Shown in pieces: positions 6,618 to 12,742 of a DNA stretch of 14,268 nucleotides. The stretch's first letter is position 1; the number at the start of each line of letters is the position of its first letter. Both the position numbers and the translations under genes were made by a program. Source of the stretch: Deltaproteobacteria bacterium (lineage in GTDB: Bacteria; Desulfobacterota; Desulfobacteria; Desulfobacterales; C00003060); contig JAFDGP010000076.1 in assembly GCA_019309245.1 (NCBI GenBank), positions 1 to 14,268 on the forward strand, read 5' to 3'. The notes below the pieces were generated by a model. It searched no databases. It saw nothing but the letters and a program-made list of their open reading frames with translations, and was not told the origin of the DNA.

Positions 6618-8579
6618 ATGTGGGTTGATAACGGCATGCAATTGGATGGCCGCACCATGGACGGCTTGGCGCGCAGATTGGAAGGACGCCGTCGCATCCT
6701 GTTTTGGGGGGACATGGGTGTGGGCAAGTCCACGCTGGCCCTTCAGGCAGGACAATCCTTTGTCCGGCGTTTTGGTTATTGCCAGGTCTTGTCGCTTGAT
6801 CCTGGAAGCCCGCCATTCGGAGTTCCGGGCTCGGTCAGTCGTAGCTGGTGGGCCGATAACGTTTTGAAATGGGGCGATTGCCAGGCGTTGTGCACCTTGA
6901 ATGCCGCCCGGTTCCGGCTGCCCCTGGTTCTTGCGGCCCGCCGCGTGATGGCTGCCGCGGAAGCTGTCCATCAAGACGGTCCGATTTTAATCGATCCGCC
7001 CGGGGTGGTCAGGGGCACAGGCGGCGCGGAATTGCTCACCGCCCTTGTGGAGTCTCTGGGTATCGATGCAGTTGTGGTGCTTTGCCGGCGGAAAAAGCCC
7101 CTGACGCTCTCAGAAGAGCTGGCCTCAATGTCCCCAAAGGTCATGTATATTCCTGCCTCCTCTCAGGCCAAACGGCCGTCCCGGCAACAAAGAGCCAACC
7201 ACCGGACAACGTTGTGGGACCGCTTCTTGGAAAACGGTGCGGAACAAACCTTCATGCTCGATGGGTTGCGCCTCTTGGGGACCCCGTCTCCCTGCGAGAC
7301 CCCTGAAGCATGGCCGGAAAGGCAGGCCGCCCTGCTGAGTTCCACGGGTGATACCTTGTGCATGGGTGAAGTCATCCGGCTTACAGGCAGGCAAGTAACG
7401 CTGCGCGTTGCTCCGGGCCTTGCCACAGCGCCGGTAAGCCTGTTGATCCGGGATGCCGGTCGCAACCCCGAAGGAAAACTTGAAACCCGCCCTCAGGTTG
7501 ACAAGAAAGTTTTCCGCCGACGTGAACCCCAAGAAATGACGCCTCCAGGGGTTGTCCCCGGCCCGGGAACAAAGCCCTTGTCGAGTCATGTGGGGCCGGC
7601 ATGGGCTACCCTGGTCGGAGGCGTCCTGGGAGACCCCCTGTTGCACGTGAGGCTACGTAACCACAAGAAGAGCCTGTTTTTCGATCTCGGCGACCCCGGC
7701 CGTCTGGCGGCAAAAGTGGTCCATCAGGTGGACGCCGTTTTCTTAAGCCACGCCCACATCGACCACATCGGCGGCTTTTTGTGGTTGCTTCGCTCCAGGA
7801 TCGGCACGGTTACGCCCTGCAAGGTTTTCGGGCCTGCAGAGACGATCGCCCGGATTGCGCATTTCCTGGGCGCCATCACCTGGGACAGGATCGAGGAAAA
7901 TGGACCGGTGTTTGAGGTGTGCGAATTTGACGGGGTAAGGTTGAAGCGTGCCAGGCTGCAACCGGGAAAACACAAGCTGGAGTTGCCGTCAGTGCCGATC
8001 AAAGAGGGTATTATTTTGCAGGAAGCGACCTTCCGTATCATAGCAGTTGTTTGTGACCATAACATTCCGTCAATAGCCTATGGCCTGGTATTCGACCGGG
8101 ATATCAACATAAGAAAGGAACGGCTCAGGTCTTGCGGATGGGTCCCAGGTCCCTGGTTGGGCCGACTGAAGGCGTGTATTGCCGCTGGGACCCTGGATGT
8201 GGGGATCCAACTGCCCGACGGTGCCGTCAAGAGCGCGGCAGATCTGGCGGAAACGCTGACAATCGTTCGGCCGGGAAAGAAACTCATCTATGCTGCCGAC
8301 GTGGCCGATACACGGCAAAACCGAGATAAATTGATCGCATTGGCCCGTTCAGCGCACACGTTTTTCTGTGAAACCGCATTCGCCGGGGCCGACAAGCAAA
8401 AAGCGGACACCACCCAGCACCTGACTACGCTGGCAGCGACTGCGATCGCCCGATCAGCCCGGGTCGAACGACTGGTGCCCTTTCATTTTTCAAGACGCTA
8501 TGAGCACAACCTGGAAGCGATCTACAACGAGATCCGTAAACAGGCAGGACCTGTCAAGATACTGGGACATTTTCATTGA
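6618..8579 (+). CDS. Fusion: Clp1-like P-loop (polynucleotide kinase) domain + RNase Z-like MBL nuclease domain
   Basis: This 653-aa protein joins two RNA-end enzymes. The N-terminal half resembles the Clp1/NOL9 P-loop family (5'-hydroxyl polynucleotide kinases): Walker A GDMGVGKST at 31-39, SLDPGSPPFGVPG at 59-71, ILIDPPGVVRGTGGAELL at 123-140 as the Walker B region, and a Clp1-like linker (WPERQAALLSSTGDTLCMGEV). The C-terminal half (about 335-653) resembles tRNase Z. It has HAHIDH with H378, H380, D382 and H383, H481 in CDHNIPSIAYG, D561 in AADVAD, H601 in TQHLTT, and H623 in FHFSRRY. All the expected metal ligands are therefore present. The ATG at 6618 is chosen because GGGAGC lies 7 nt upstream; 6579 would add 13 residues but falls in a hairpin loop. 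The gap to the ThiF-like gene is 156 nt, so it may have its own promoter. The substrate is unknown; 3'-trimming plus 5'-phosphorylation of RNA is inferred from the families. Confidence 0.85.
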   Translation: MWVDNGMQLDGRTMDGLARRLEGRRRILFWGDMGVGKSTLALQAGQSFVRRFGYCQVLSLDPGSPPFGVPGSVSRSWWADNVLKWGDCQALCTLNAARFRLPLVLAARRVMAAAEAVHQDGPILIDPPGVVRGTGGAELLTALVESLGIDAVVVLCRRKKPLTLSEELASMSPKVMYIPASSQAKRPSRQQRANHRTTLWDRFLENGAEQTFMLDGLRLLGTPSPCETPEAWPERQAALLSSTGDTLCMGEVIRLTGRQVTLRVAPGLATAPVSLLIRDAGRNPEGKLETRPQVDKKVFRRREPQEMTPPGVVPGPGTKPLSSHVGPAWATLVGGVLGDPLLHVRLRNHKKSLFFDLGDPGRLAAKVVHQVDAVFLSHAHIDHIGGFLWLLRSRIGTVTPCKVFGPAETIARIAHFLGAITWDRIEENGPVFEVCEFDGVRLKRARLQPGKHKLELPSVPIKEGIILQEATFRIIAVVCDHNIPSIAYGLVFDRDINIRKERLRSCGWVPGPWLGRLKACIAAGTLDVGIQLPDGAVKSAADLAETLTIVRPGKKLIYAADVADTRQNRDKLIALARSAHTFFCETAFAGADKQKADTTQHLTTLAATAIARSARVERLVPFHFSRRYEHNLEAIYNEIRKQAGPVKILGHFH

Positions 8580-8679
8580 TGCCTTCGCAAAAAAGTCCGA
8601 CTTGTGCGTTCCACTTCACCCTTCGTGGCTGCGGCGTGCCAGCAGGACACTTGATCGGCCTTCGCGGCAGACGCCCCAT

Positions 8680-8853
8680 TTAGTCGCAGTAGAAGTTATC
8701 GTCCGTCCCGCCCCCTTTTGTGCCCAGTTCATGCAGGGTAATCTCATCGCCCGGCCGCAGCGGGATCTCTCGCCCTTGCTCGTCAACCAGCACAAGCTCA
8801 TGATGCCCGCATGCAGGGCAGACCCTTGCCTTGATGGTCCCCCTGGTTGCCAT
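8680..8853 (-). CDS. Small Cys-rich protein with CPACGHHE motif (57 aa)
   Basis: Reading the minus strand from ATG at 8853 to TAA at 8682-8680 gives 57 residues. They begin MATRGTIKARVCPACGHHEL and end TDDNFYCD. C12 and C15 form a CPxC knuckle followed by G-H-H-E, and C56 is the penultimate residue, suggesting half or all of a small zinc or metal site. A textbook AGGAGG lies 7 nt ahead of the ATG. The middle (REIPLRPGDEITLHELG) alternates charged and hydrophobic residues like a small beta-rich fold. It is convergent with the Clp1/RNase Z gene, with about 100 nt between the stops and no clear terminator. I do not recognise the family. Confidence 0.65.
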   Translation of the reverse strand: MATRGTIKARVCPACGHHELVLVDEQGREIPLRPGDEITLHELGTKGGGTDDNFYCD

Positions 8854-8897
8854 CAGATCGCCTCCTTTTCTTCACGGCTTGGTTACAATCCGGCCCA

Positions 8898-8930
8898 CCC
8901 AAATCCACCGCCAAAAAAACGAAGATGGGA
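8898..8930 (+). repeat. Dispersed 33-nt repeat, copy C
   Basis: It differs from copy B (4972-5004) at one base. Its 3' part is also the left arm of the imperfect inverted repeat at 8910-9031. On the minus strand it falls in the leader of the 57-aa gene. Confidence 0.75.
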
Positions 8931-9031
8931 CTCTTATGGCATGATTGCAGCGTGTTGAACAAAAACGCTGGTTGAAACCCTTCACTTGGCTTCAGCGTGG
9001 TCAGATCCATCTTGATTTTCGTTTTTTTGGC
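8910..9031. repeat. MITE-like element with imperfect terminal inverted repeats
   Basis: The left end GCCAAAAAAACG+AAGATGG (8910-8928) is matched on the opposite strand at the right end (9031-9007) by GCCAAAAAAACG, a 6-nt insertion, then AAGATGG. Between them CAGCGT/ACGCTG can form an internal hairpin. No protein is encoded. It could be a small non-autonomous element or two adjoining copies of a dispersed palindromic repeat. Confidence 0.45.
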
Positions 9032-9037
9032 CCTTCG

Positions 9038-9152
9038 GGGATGCCGATTTTACCGGATCTGCTTTGTTGGTGGGCGCTTGAAGTACAACAGTACGTCGGC
9101 ACGCCCACCGCCTCGCATCTTAAGGCAAACTCGGCAACCGGTGGATCCGGGT
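9038..9152 (+). repeat. Long dispersed repeat, left copy (inverted copy at 14155-14268)
   Basis: These 115 nt match the reverse complement of the window's right end except for one short patch (CTTAAGG here, CTCCGG there). The element has its own symmetry: GGTGGGCG and CGCCCACC arms enclose a GTAC-n4-GTAC core. No open frame is shared convincingly, so it looks like a structured non-coding repeat. Confidence 0.85.
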
Positions 9153-9482
9153 GTATCTCCTTGACTCCCCAACTCCTTCCTGTTATTAACGCCCCGGGCC
9201 GGTTGAGCTTCCTACCTTAACGCCACCATTTGGCGGGAACAGCTTAACTACCGGGAATAATGTAACGCAATACCTCAAAACAGGCTCGCCGGCCTTTCCC
9301 ACCTTTTTTCCCAAAAACGGTATTTCTTTTCACATTTCGTGTAACCTGAATTGCCTTTTTTTAAATTCAGCACCCGGACTGAATTCGTCTAACCAAGTGA
9401 TCTTTCGTTATATATCGCCTCTTCTGACGTTTTGGCATAGCCTTTCCATTAGGATCAGGCGCAAACCGGAGGACGCATTCTT
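9153..9482. other. 330-nt gap with small hairpins, no gene seen
   Basis: This is an AT-richer stretch between the repeat island and the first small signalling gene. Two hairpins are visible: CGCCA-n5-TGGCG at 9221-9235, and CTGAATT-n11-AATTCAG at 9346-9370 with a T-rich loop. No convincing coding frame or clear promoter was found. The end carries the ribosome site of the next gene (GGAGGA). Confidence 0.5.
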
Positions 9483-9740
9483 ATGGAACCGCTCGGCATT
9501 GAAGACAATCGAATCCTGACCCTGTCCACCCATGTGATGCGTTGTGTTGCCGAACGCTACGGCGGGACCATTCTCAGGGAGGCGCTCTCAGATAAGGTCG
9601 CCATCCTCGTTCCCAAAGAAAACAGACAGGAATGCCTGGACCAGATCGGAGAACAACTCGCCATCATCCGGGAGTATATCCTGACCTCTCTTCTGGCGCT
9701 TCGGGAAGGAAAGGTGATTGTTTGGCGTTGCCTCAACTAG
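9483..9740 (+). CDS. Small protein resembling the C-terminal end of a histidine-kinase ATPase domain (paralogue 1)
   Basis: This 85-aa protein starts at ATG 9483 with GGAGGA about 9 nt upstream. The centre reads LSTHVMRCVAERYGGTILRE, then DKVAILVPKENRQECLDQIG. The pattern V-x-x-Y-G-G-T followed by a strand ending in V-P recalls the last helix and strands of HATPase_c domains (S-I-V-x-x-x-V-E-x-H-G-G...L-P). The N, G1 and G2 nucleotide-binding boxes are all missing, so it cannot bind ATP as a kinase does. It shares the same core with the gene at 10527-10829, and the two flank a PilZ gene. It may be a stand-alone partner domain for signalling proteins nearby; that is inference from similarity judged by eye. 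Confidence 0.65.
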   Translation: MEPLGIEDNRILTLSTHVMRCVAERYGGTILREALSDKVAILVPKENRQECLDQIGEQLAIIREYILTSLLALREGKVIVWRCLN

Positions 9741-9907
9741 TTTCCACCAATAAACGGCCCCTTTACCCCTGAGCGGTGTCTTCCCGAATTTACAACTGCC
9801 CCGTCCTGTTAACAGCATCACCTGCGGCGTACGCCGGTGCGGACAGCGTCGACGGACCCAACGGATCCTCGACCAGCCACGACTCATTGTTTGCGATTCA
9901 TTCTTCC

Positions 9908-9936
9908 TTGACATGTTCTCCATTCGCCGGTATGGA
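9908..9936 (+). promoter_or_regulatory. Possible sigma70 promoter upstream of the PilZ gene
   Basis: A perfect TTGACA (9908-9913) is followed after 17 nt by TATGGA (9931-9936), a weak -10. A start near 9943 would leave a leader of about 105 nt before the PilZ ATG. The rest of the gap 9741-10048 shows no convincing gene. Confidence 0.4.
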
Positions 9937-10048
9937 TATGGATGCAAAAGAGACATCTCCGAGATTTTGGGGATGCATGGTGCGTACGCTCAATCAGTGC
10001 ACGATCATCCCACAGGGCGCCCGACTTCGCCCCCAAAGGACGCCATGC

Positions 10049-10429
10049 ATGGACAAAAAGGCATCCGTTGATCGAAGACAAGAGCGAAGATACCCTGTGG
10101 CAGACGGGGCGTTCGTGCTACTGGCTCCTCCTCATTCTATTCTGGGCCAGATCATAGAAATTAGCCGCAGTGGACTTTCATTCCTATGTACCGCAAGCCA
10201 TCCCCCCGAACAGGGACCCACGCAGCTCGACATCCTTCTGGCAGATCACAGCTTCTATTTTGATAAAATCCCCTGCACGGTTGTCTCGCATCTGGAAGTA
10301 TCGCACAACCTGTCAATGGGAACGCAGACAATCAGGCGATGCAGCGTTCGGTTTCACGATCTCACCGAAGTGCAGACATCTCAACTGGACTATTTTATCC
10401 GCAACCACACGACAGCCCCCCACACTTAA
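10049..10429 (+). CDS. PilZ-domain protein (candidate c-di-GMP effector)
   Basis: PilZ domains bind cyclic di-GMP through an RxxxR motif and a (D/N)xSxxG motif. This 126-aa protein shows R9RQER13RYPV near the N-terminus (R9/R13 and R10/R14 both fit RxxxR), then IIEISRSGLSF, where S39 and G42 are kept but the first position is E37 instead of Asp or Asn. The remainder fits one PilZ barrel plus a final helix (TEVQTSQLDYFIRN). The ATG at 10049 is chosen because AAAGGA lies about 9 nt upstream and the PilZ motif follows directly; the longer frame back to 9776 has no domain. It is bracketed by the two small paralogues and followed by a terminator-like hairpin, so it is probably transcribed alone. 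Confidence 0.82.
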   Translation: MDKKASVDRRQERRYPVADGAFVLLAPPHSILGQIIEISRSGLSFLCTASHPPEQGPTQLDILLADHSFYFDKIPCTVVSHLEVSHNLSMGTQTIRRCSVRFHDLTEVQTSQLDYFIRNHTTAPHT

Positions 10430-10436
10430 CCCTCTT

Positions 10437-10475
10437 AAGAAACTTAAATTAAGGCCTTTAATTCCAGAGTTTCTT
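10437..10475 (+). terminator. Terminator-like hairpin after the PilZ gene
   Basis: AAGAAACT (10437-10444) pairs perfectly with AGTTTCTT (10468-10475). Inside them AATTAAGG can pair with CCTTTAATT with one bulged base. It begins 8 nt after the PilZ stop and its 3' side is T-rich. The symmetric stem could stop transcription from either side. Confidence 0.5.
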
Positions 10476-10526
10476 TCATAAAGGCATCCTTCTACCCAAA
10501 AAACGGGCTTCAAGTTTCCCGCCGGT

Positions 10527-10829
10527 ATGTCGATAGAGCCCTTGAGAAAAACTTTCCCGGGAAATACGGCCATGATTTGCTACAAAAGCTCCTGGAAAAC
10601 CCCACCTCAAATACTGACCTATGATCTGGTTTGTTTTCAAGCCCTGGTATTGTCCATTGTCCGATTCGCTGTGGAAAAATACGGTGGCACCATGGCAACC
10701 GACACAGACACAGGGATGACCCGGCTGGACATCCCGGACTGGGCCGAAGAGCCCTGCCTGCGCGAATTAGGTCAACTGGTCGGACCGGGTACCCCGCTCA
10801 ACAGATACCTCACCTTGCTCAGCCGTTGA
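10527..10829 (+). CDS. Small protein resembling the C-terminal end of a histidine-kinase ATPase domain (paralogue 2)
   Basis: This protein has 100 aa if started at ATG 10527, or 85 aa from ATG 10572; neither start has a strong ribosome site. The core ALVLSIVRFAVEKYGGTMAT, then TGMTRLDIP, closely follows the HATPase_c ending (G-L-S-I-V-x-x-x-V-E-x-H-G-G-x-I...G-T-x-F-x-x-x-L-P). The ATP-binding N and G boxes upstream are absent. The core aligns with the 9483-9740 product (shared Y-G-G-T, then P and C-L), and both end with a short helical tail (CLRELGQLVG here). It could be a decayed kinase fragment, but two independently intact copies around one PilZ gene argue for a kept small family. Function unknown. 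Confidence 0.55.
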   Translation: MSIEPLRKTFPGNTAMICYKSSWKTPPQILTYDLVCFQALVLSIVRFAVEKYGGTMATDTDTGMTRLDIPDWAEEPCLRELGQLVGPGTPLNRYLTLLSR

Positions 10830-10912
10830 TGCAAGGACGCTCGGCTCTGTTCGCCTATTCGATCGTAGAAAAACATCAGGACTTCTTGTTTCCCAGGTAA
10901 GTTTTTTGGGTT

Positions 10913-10943
10913 CCGGCCTGGCCGGTCAGGTTGATCCTGGATC
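10913..10943. other. Two short perfect palindromes in a non-coding stretch
   Basis: CCGGCC-T-GGCCGG (10913-10925) and GATCC-T-GGATC (10933-10943) lie 7 nt apart. No T-tract follows and no gene is seen between 10830 and 11027. Both have a single-base centre, so they suit protein binding or a DNA cruciform better than an RNA hairpin. Confidence 0.4.
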
Positions 10944-11027
10944 ACAGTTGCAGGCGCACTGGTGTGTCTGTGGCTGACCGAAAAGGATGCCTCGCCCAAG
11001 AATTTTTCCGGCACATCCCACAAACTG

Positions 11028-11086
11028 TGTAAAATCGTTACAGTTGATTTGCCCTATTTTTGGCTAAATTGTAACATTTTGTTACA
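11028..11086 (+). promoter_or_regulatory. Two candidate upstream activator sites (UAS) for a sigma54 activator
   Basis: Site 1 is TGTAA-n5-TTACA (11028-11042) and site 2 is TGTAAC-ATTTT-GTTACA (11070-11086). Both are followed by G-T. Their centres lie 43 bp apart, about four helical turns, so both face the same side of the DNA. They are about 116 and 159 bp ahead of the predicted start of the sigma54 promoter, the normal range for enhancer-binding proteins. The likely binder is the NtrC-type regulator encoded at 12743-14083, by inference. Confidence 0.55.
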
Positions 11087-11129
11087 GTCAGAAAACGCCC
11101 CATATCATTCGCCAAAAATTTTACTATAT

Positions 11130-11142
11130 TTTCAAATAGTTG
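11130..11142 (+). promoter_or_regulatory. IHF-like site between activator sites and promoter
   Basis: TTTCAAATAGTTG matches the IHF consensus (W-A-T-C-A-A-n4-T-T-R) at all positions but one. It sits in an AT-rich stretch midway between the UAS pair and the sigma54 promoter, where a bend is expected. Confidence 0.4.
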
Positions 11143-11167
11143 GAAATTCTCCGCGTGTCCATTTTTT

Positions 11168-11183
11168 TGGCACTATTGGTGCA
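11168..11183 (+). promoter_or_regulatory. Sigma54 (-24/-12) promoter
   Basis: TGGCAC-TATTG-GTGCA has the invariant GG (11169-11170) and GC (11181-11182) separated by exactly 10 nt. It differs from TGGCAC-n5-TTGCA by one base next to the GC. The expected start is near 11194. It points toward the 31-codon ORF, the HDOD gene and the NtrC-type regulator. Confidence 0.75.
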
Positions 11184-11318
11184 GTATAGTAACACGACAG
11201 TGGCGTTGAGGGCTGTCTCAAAATCCCCGCAGTCCCGCCCTTATCGGACGGGGCGTATGCTCGTGCTGGCCGTTTTGACCCAAGGTCTTGTTGCCATCGA
11301 ATGCGGAAGAGGAAAACA

Positions 11319-11414
11319 ATGATTGAAAAGAGGCTTCTGAAAACAGGAGGGTCGCTCGTGTCAGGAATCATGGCTTTTCTACTTTATCAGAAAGACCCCG
11401 AAAAGACTCCTTGA
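11319..11414 (+). CDS. Possible 31-aa membrane-active peptide or leader ORF
   Basis: ATG at 11319 to TGA at 11412-11414 gives 31 residues, starting MIEKRLLKTGG and ending YQKDPEKTP. The middle is a short hydrophobic stretch (SLVSGIMAFLLY), and basic residues come before it. AGAGGAAAACA ahead of the ATG is a good ribosome site. It is the first frame downstream of the sigma54 promoter. It is too short for a firm call and could be a chance ORF in the leader of the HDOD gene or a real small membrane peptide. Confidence 0.35.
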   Translation: MIEKRLLKTGGSLVSGIMAFLLYQKDPEKTP

Positions 11415-11438
11415 GCCCGGCCCACGAGCCTATCCCTC

Positions 11439-11527
11439 GTCCCGCCGCAGCGGGACTGCGGGCCCCTGCACATTCGGACAAGCGAGCCCGGATGCTTCGA
11501 CGATGCCCGCCGACGGTTGAACGGCGG
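11439..11527 (+). other. Structured leader upstream of the HDOD gene
   Basis: Two perfect hairpins lie here: GTCCCGC-CGCA-GCGGGAC (11439-11456) and CCGCCG-n9-CGGCGG (11507-11512 with 11522-11527). No U-tract follows either. The stretch between the small ORF and the HDOD start (194 nt) has no convincing coding frame. Confidence 0.45.
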
Positions 11528-11608
11528 TCGTTGATCCCATGGGGCCTGAACCAACCGGCACGCCATTGCCTGGCAGAGCCGGAGGTCTATGGAGGCGCCT
11601 GAAAACCC

Positions 11609-12493
11609 ATGTTGCCCAAGATCGAAATTGATCCAAAGACATTCCTGCATAAACACTGTTCGCTTCCGGCCCTACCCGAAGTGTTGACCCGAATTCAGAA
11701 TCTCGCCCAGGGTAACAATGTCGACATGGGAGCCATCGCCGCCCTGATCAGCGCAGATCCATCATTGGTAGCCGAGGTGCTGAAGGTGGTCAATTCCGCC
11801 TACTACGGACTTCCCCACGAAATAAGTCGGGTTCGGGCGGCCATCGCCTATCTCGGGCTCCATGAGGTCTATCACCTGGTGCTTTCGCTTTCCATCATCA
11901 AATCCTTTCAGATTGGCGGCAAGGAACTCCGGGAGTTCTGGTTTCATTCTTACTACACCGCGGTGTGCGCCAAACACTTGGCGCGAAAATTCCAGCCCCT
12001 CATGCCCCACGAAGAATTGTGGTCTGCCGCGATCCTCCATGATATTGGAAAGCTGGTGTATCTGAAGTTCTTTCCGGAACACTATCAAGCCCTTCAAAGC
12101 TACAGTGCTGAGCAGGGGTGCCTGTTCAGCCAGGCTGAAAAACATTTTTCGTGTCCCTCAAGCGGATACTTGGGTGGCCTGCTGTGTGATCACTGGCGCC
12201 TGCCCGATTCGGTCCGGCAGGCCTGCGCTTTTCATACGCTGGACGACCTGGCGACCGTTGATCAAAACAGACCTCCCACGGATCTCCAATTAATGGTGTC
12301 CGCAGGAAACCTGCTAGCGGTTGTATCCACGCAACGAGTGAGCAAGGACGTCGGAGAAGCCATTGCCGCCACGACCATACGTGCCTTGAATCTTACGCAG
12401 GACCATTTCCTGCCGTTGATAGCCGATATTTATGAGCTCAAAAGCGAGGCCGAAGACTTTTTAAATCAGTTTGAGCCTCCGGTCACCCCCTGA
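11609..12493 (+). CDS. HDOD-domain signalling protein
   Basis: HDOD domains are HD-like helical domains found in regulators of chemotaxis, motility and two-component output; most have no shown enzyme activity. This 294-aa protein is essentially one HDOD domain. It has CSLPALPEVLTRIQNLAQ near the N-terminus, ISADPSLVAEVLKVVNSAYYG (the family's signature N-S-A-x-Y), RAAIAYLGLHEV, and LHDIGKLVY with an intact His-Asp pair at H144/D145. An ordinary C-terminal helical part follows. The start ATG is preceded by GGAGG at a rather long distance (about 13 nt). It is downstream of the sigma54 promoter with a leader of about 415 nt, and 249 nt upstream of the NtrC-type regulator, so the two may share a transcript. 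The partner and output are unknown. Confidence 0.93.
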   Translation: MLPKIEIDPKTFLHKHCSLPALPEVLTRIQNLAQGNNVDMGAIAALISADPSLVAEVLKVVNSAYYGLPHEISRVRAAIAYLGLHEVYHLVLSLSIIKSFQIGGKELREFWFHSYYTAVCAKHLARKFQPLMPHEELWSAAILHDIGKLVYLKFFPEHYQALQSYSAEQGCLFSQAEKHFSCPSSGYLGGLLCDHWRLPDSVRQACAFHTLDDLATVDQNRPPTDLQLMVSAGNLLAVVSTQRVSKDVGEAIAATTIRALNLTQDHFLPLIADIYELKSEAEDFLNQFEPPVTP

Positions 12494-12704
12494 TTCCGCG
12501 CCTTGAGGGAAGGCGAGACTGCCAGCAGTGGGTTGTGCAAAGCTCTCACCGGCTCCATCAAATCCCCGGCCGGCGATAACGCGTCCAACCGCACACACAC
12601 AACACACCTCGGTGGACCGATCATCACGTCCCCCGATCTTTGTCGAATCCTGATCGGATTGCCCTGTAGTACACCGAAACCCCGGCATATTTTCCATTAA
12701 TGGT

Positions 12705-12741
12705 GGACATCTCGGATCCTATTTAGTAATAGTCGATGTCC
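12705..12741 (+). promoter_or_regulatory. Nested inverted repeat abutting the regulator start codon
   Basis: GGACATC (12705-12711) pairs perfectly with GATGTCC (12735-12741), which ends 1 nt before the ATG. Inside, CTATT-TAGT-AATAG (12719-12732) is a second perfect hairpin. No Shine-Dalgarno is visible in front of the ATG. The structure could be an operator at the DNA level or control translation in the RNA. Confidence 0.5.
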
Positions 12742-12742
12742 G

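Noticed and set aside
8500..8958. 152-codon plus-strand frame after the fusion gene
   Set aside because: It overlaps the end of the fusion gene, repeat C and the minus-strand Cys-rich gene. It has no ribosome site or recognisable motif.
8880..9152. CRISPR array in the repeat island
   Set aside because: The repeats are inverted or dispersed, not regularly spaced direct repeats with unique spacers, and no cas gene is present.
9776..10048. Longer start for the PilZ gene
   Set aside because: The extension has no domain, contains a likely promoter, and lacks a ribosome site; the ATG at 10049 has one.
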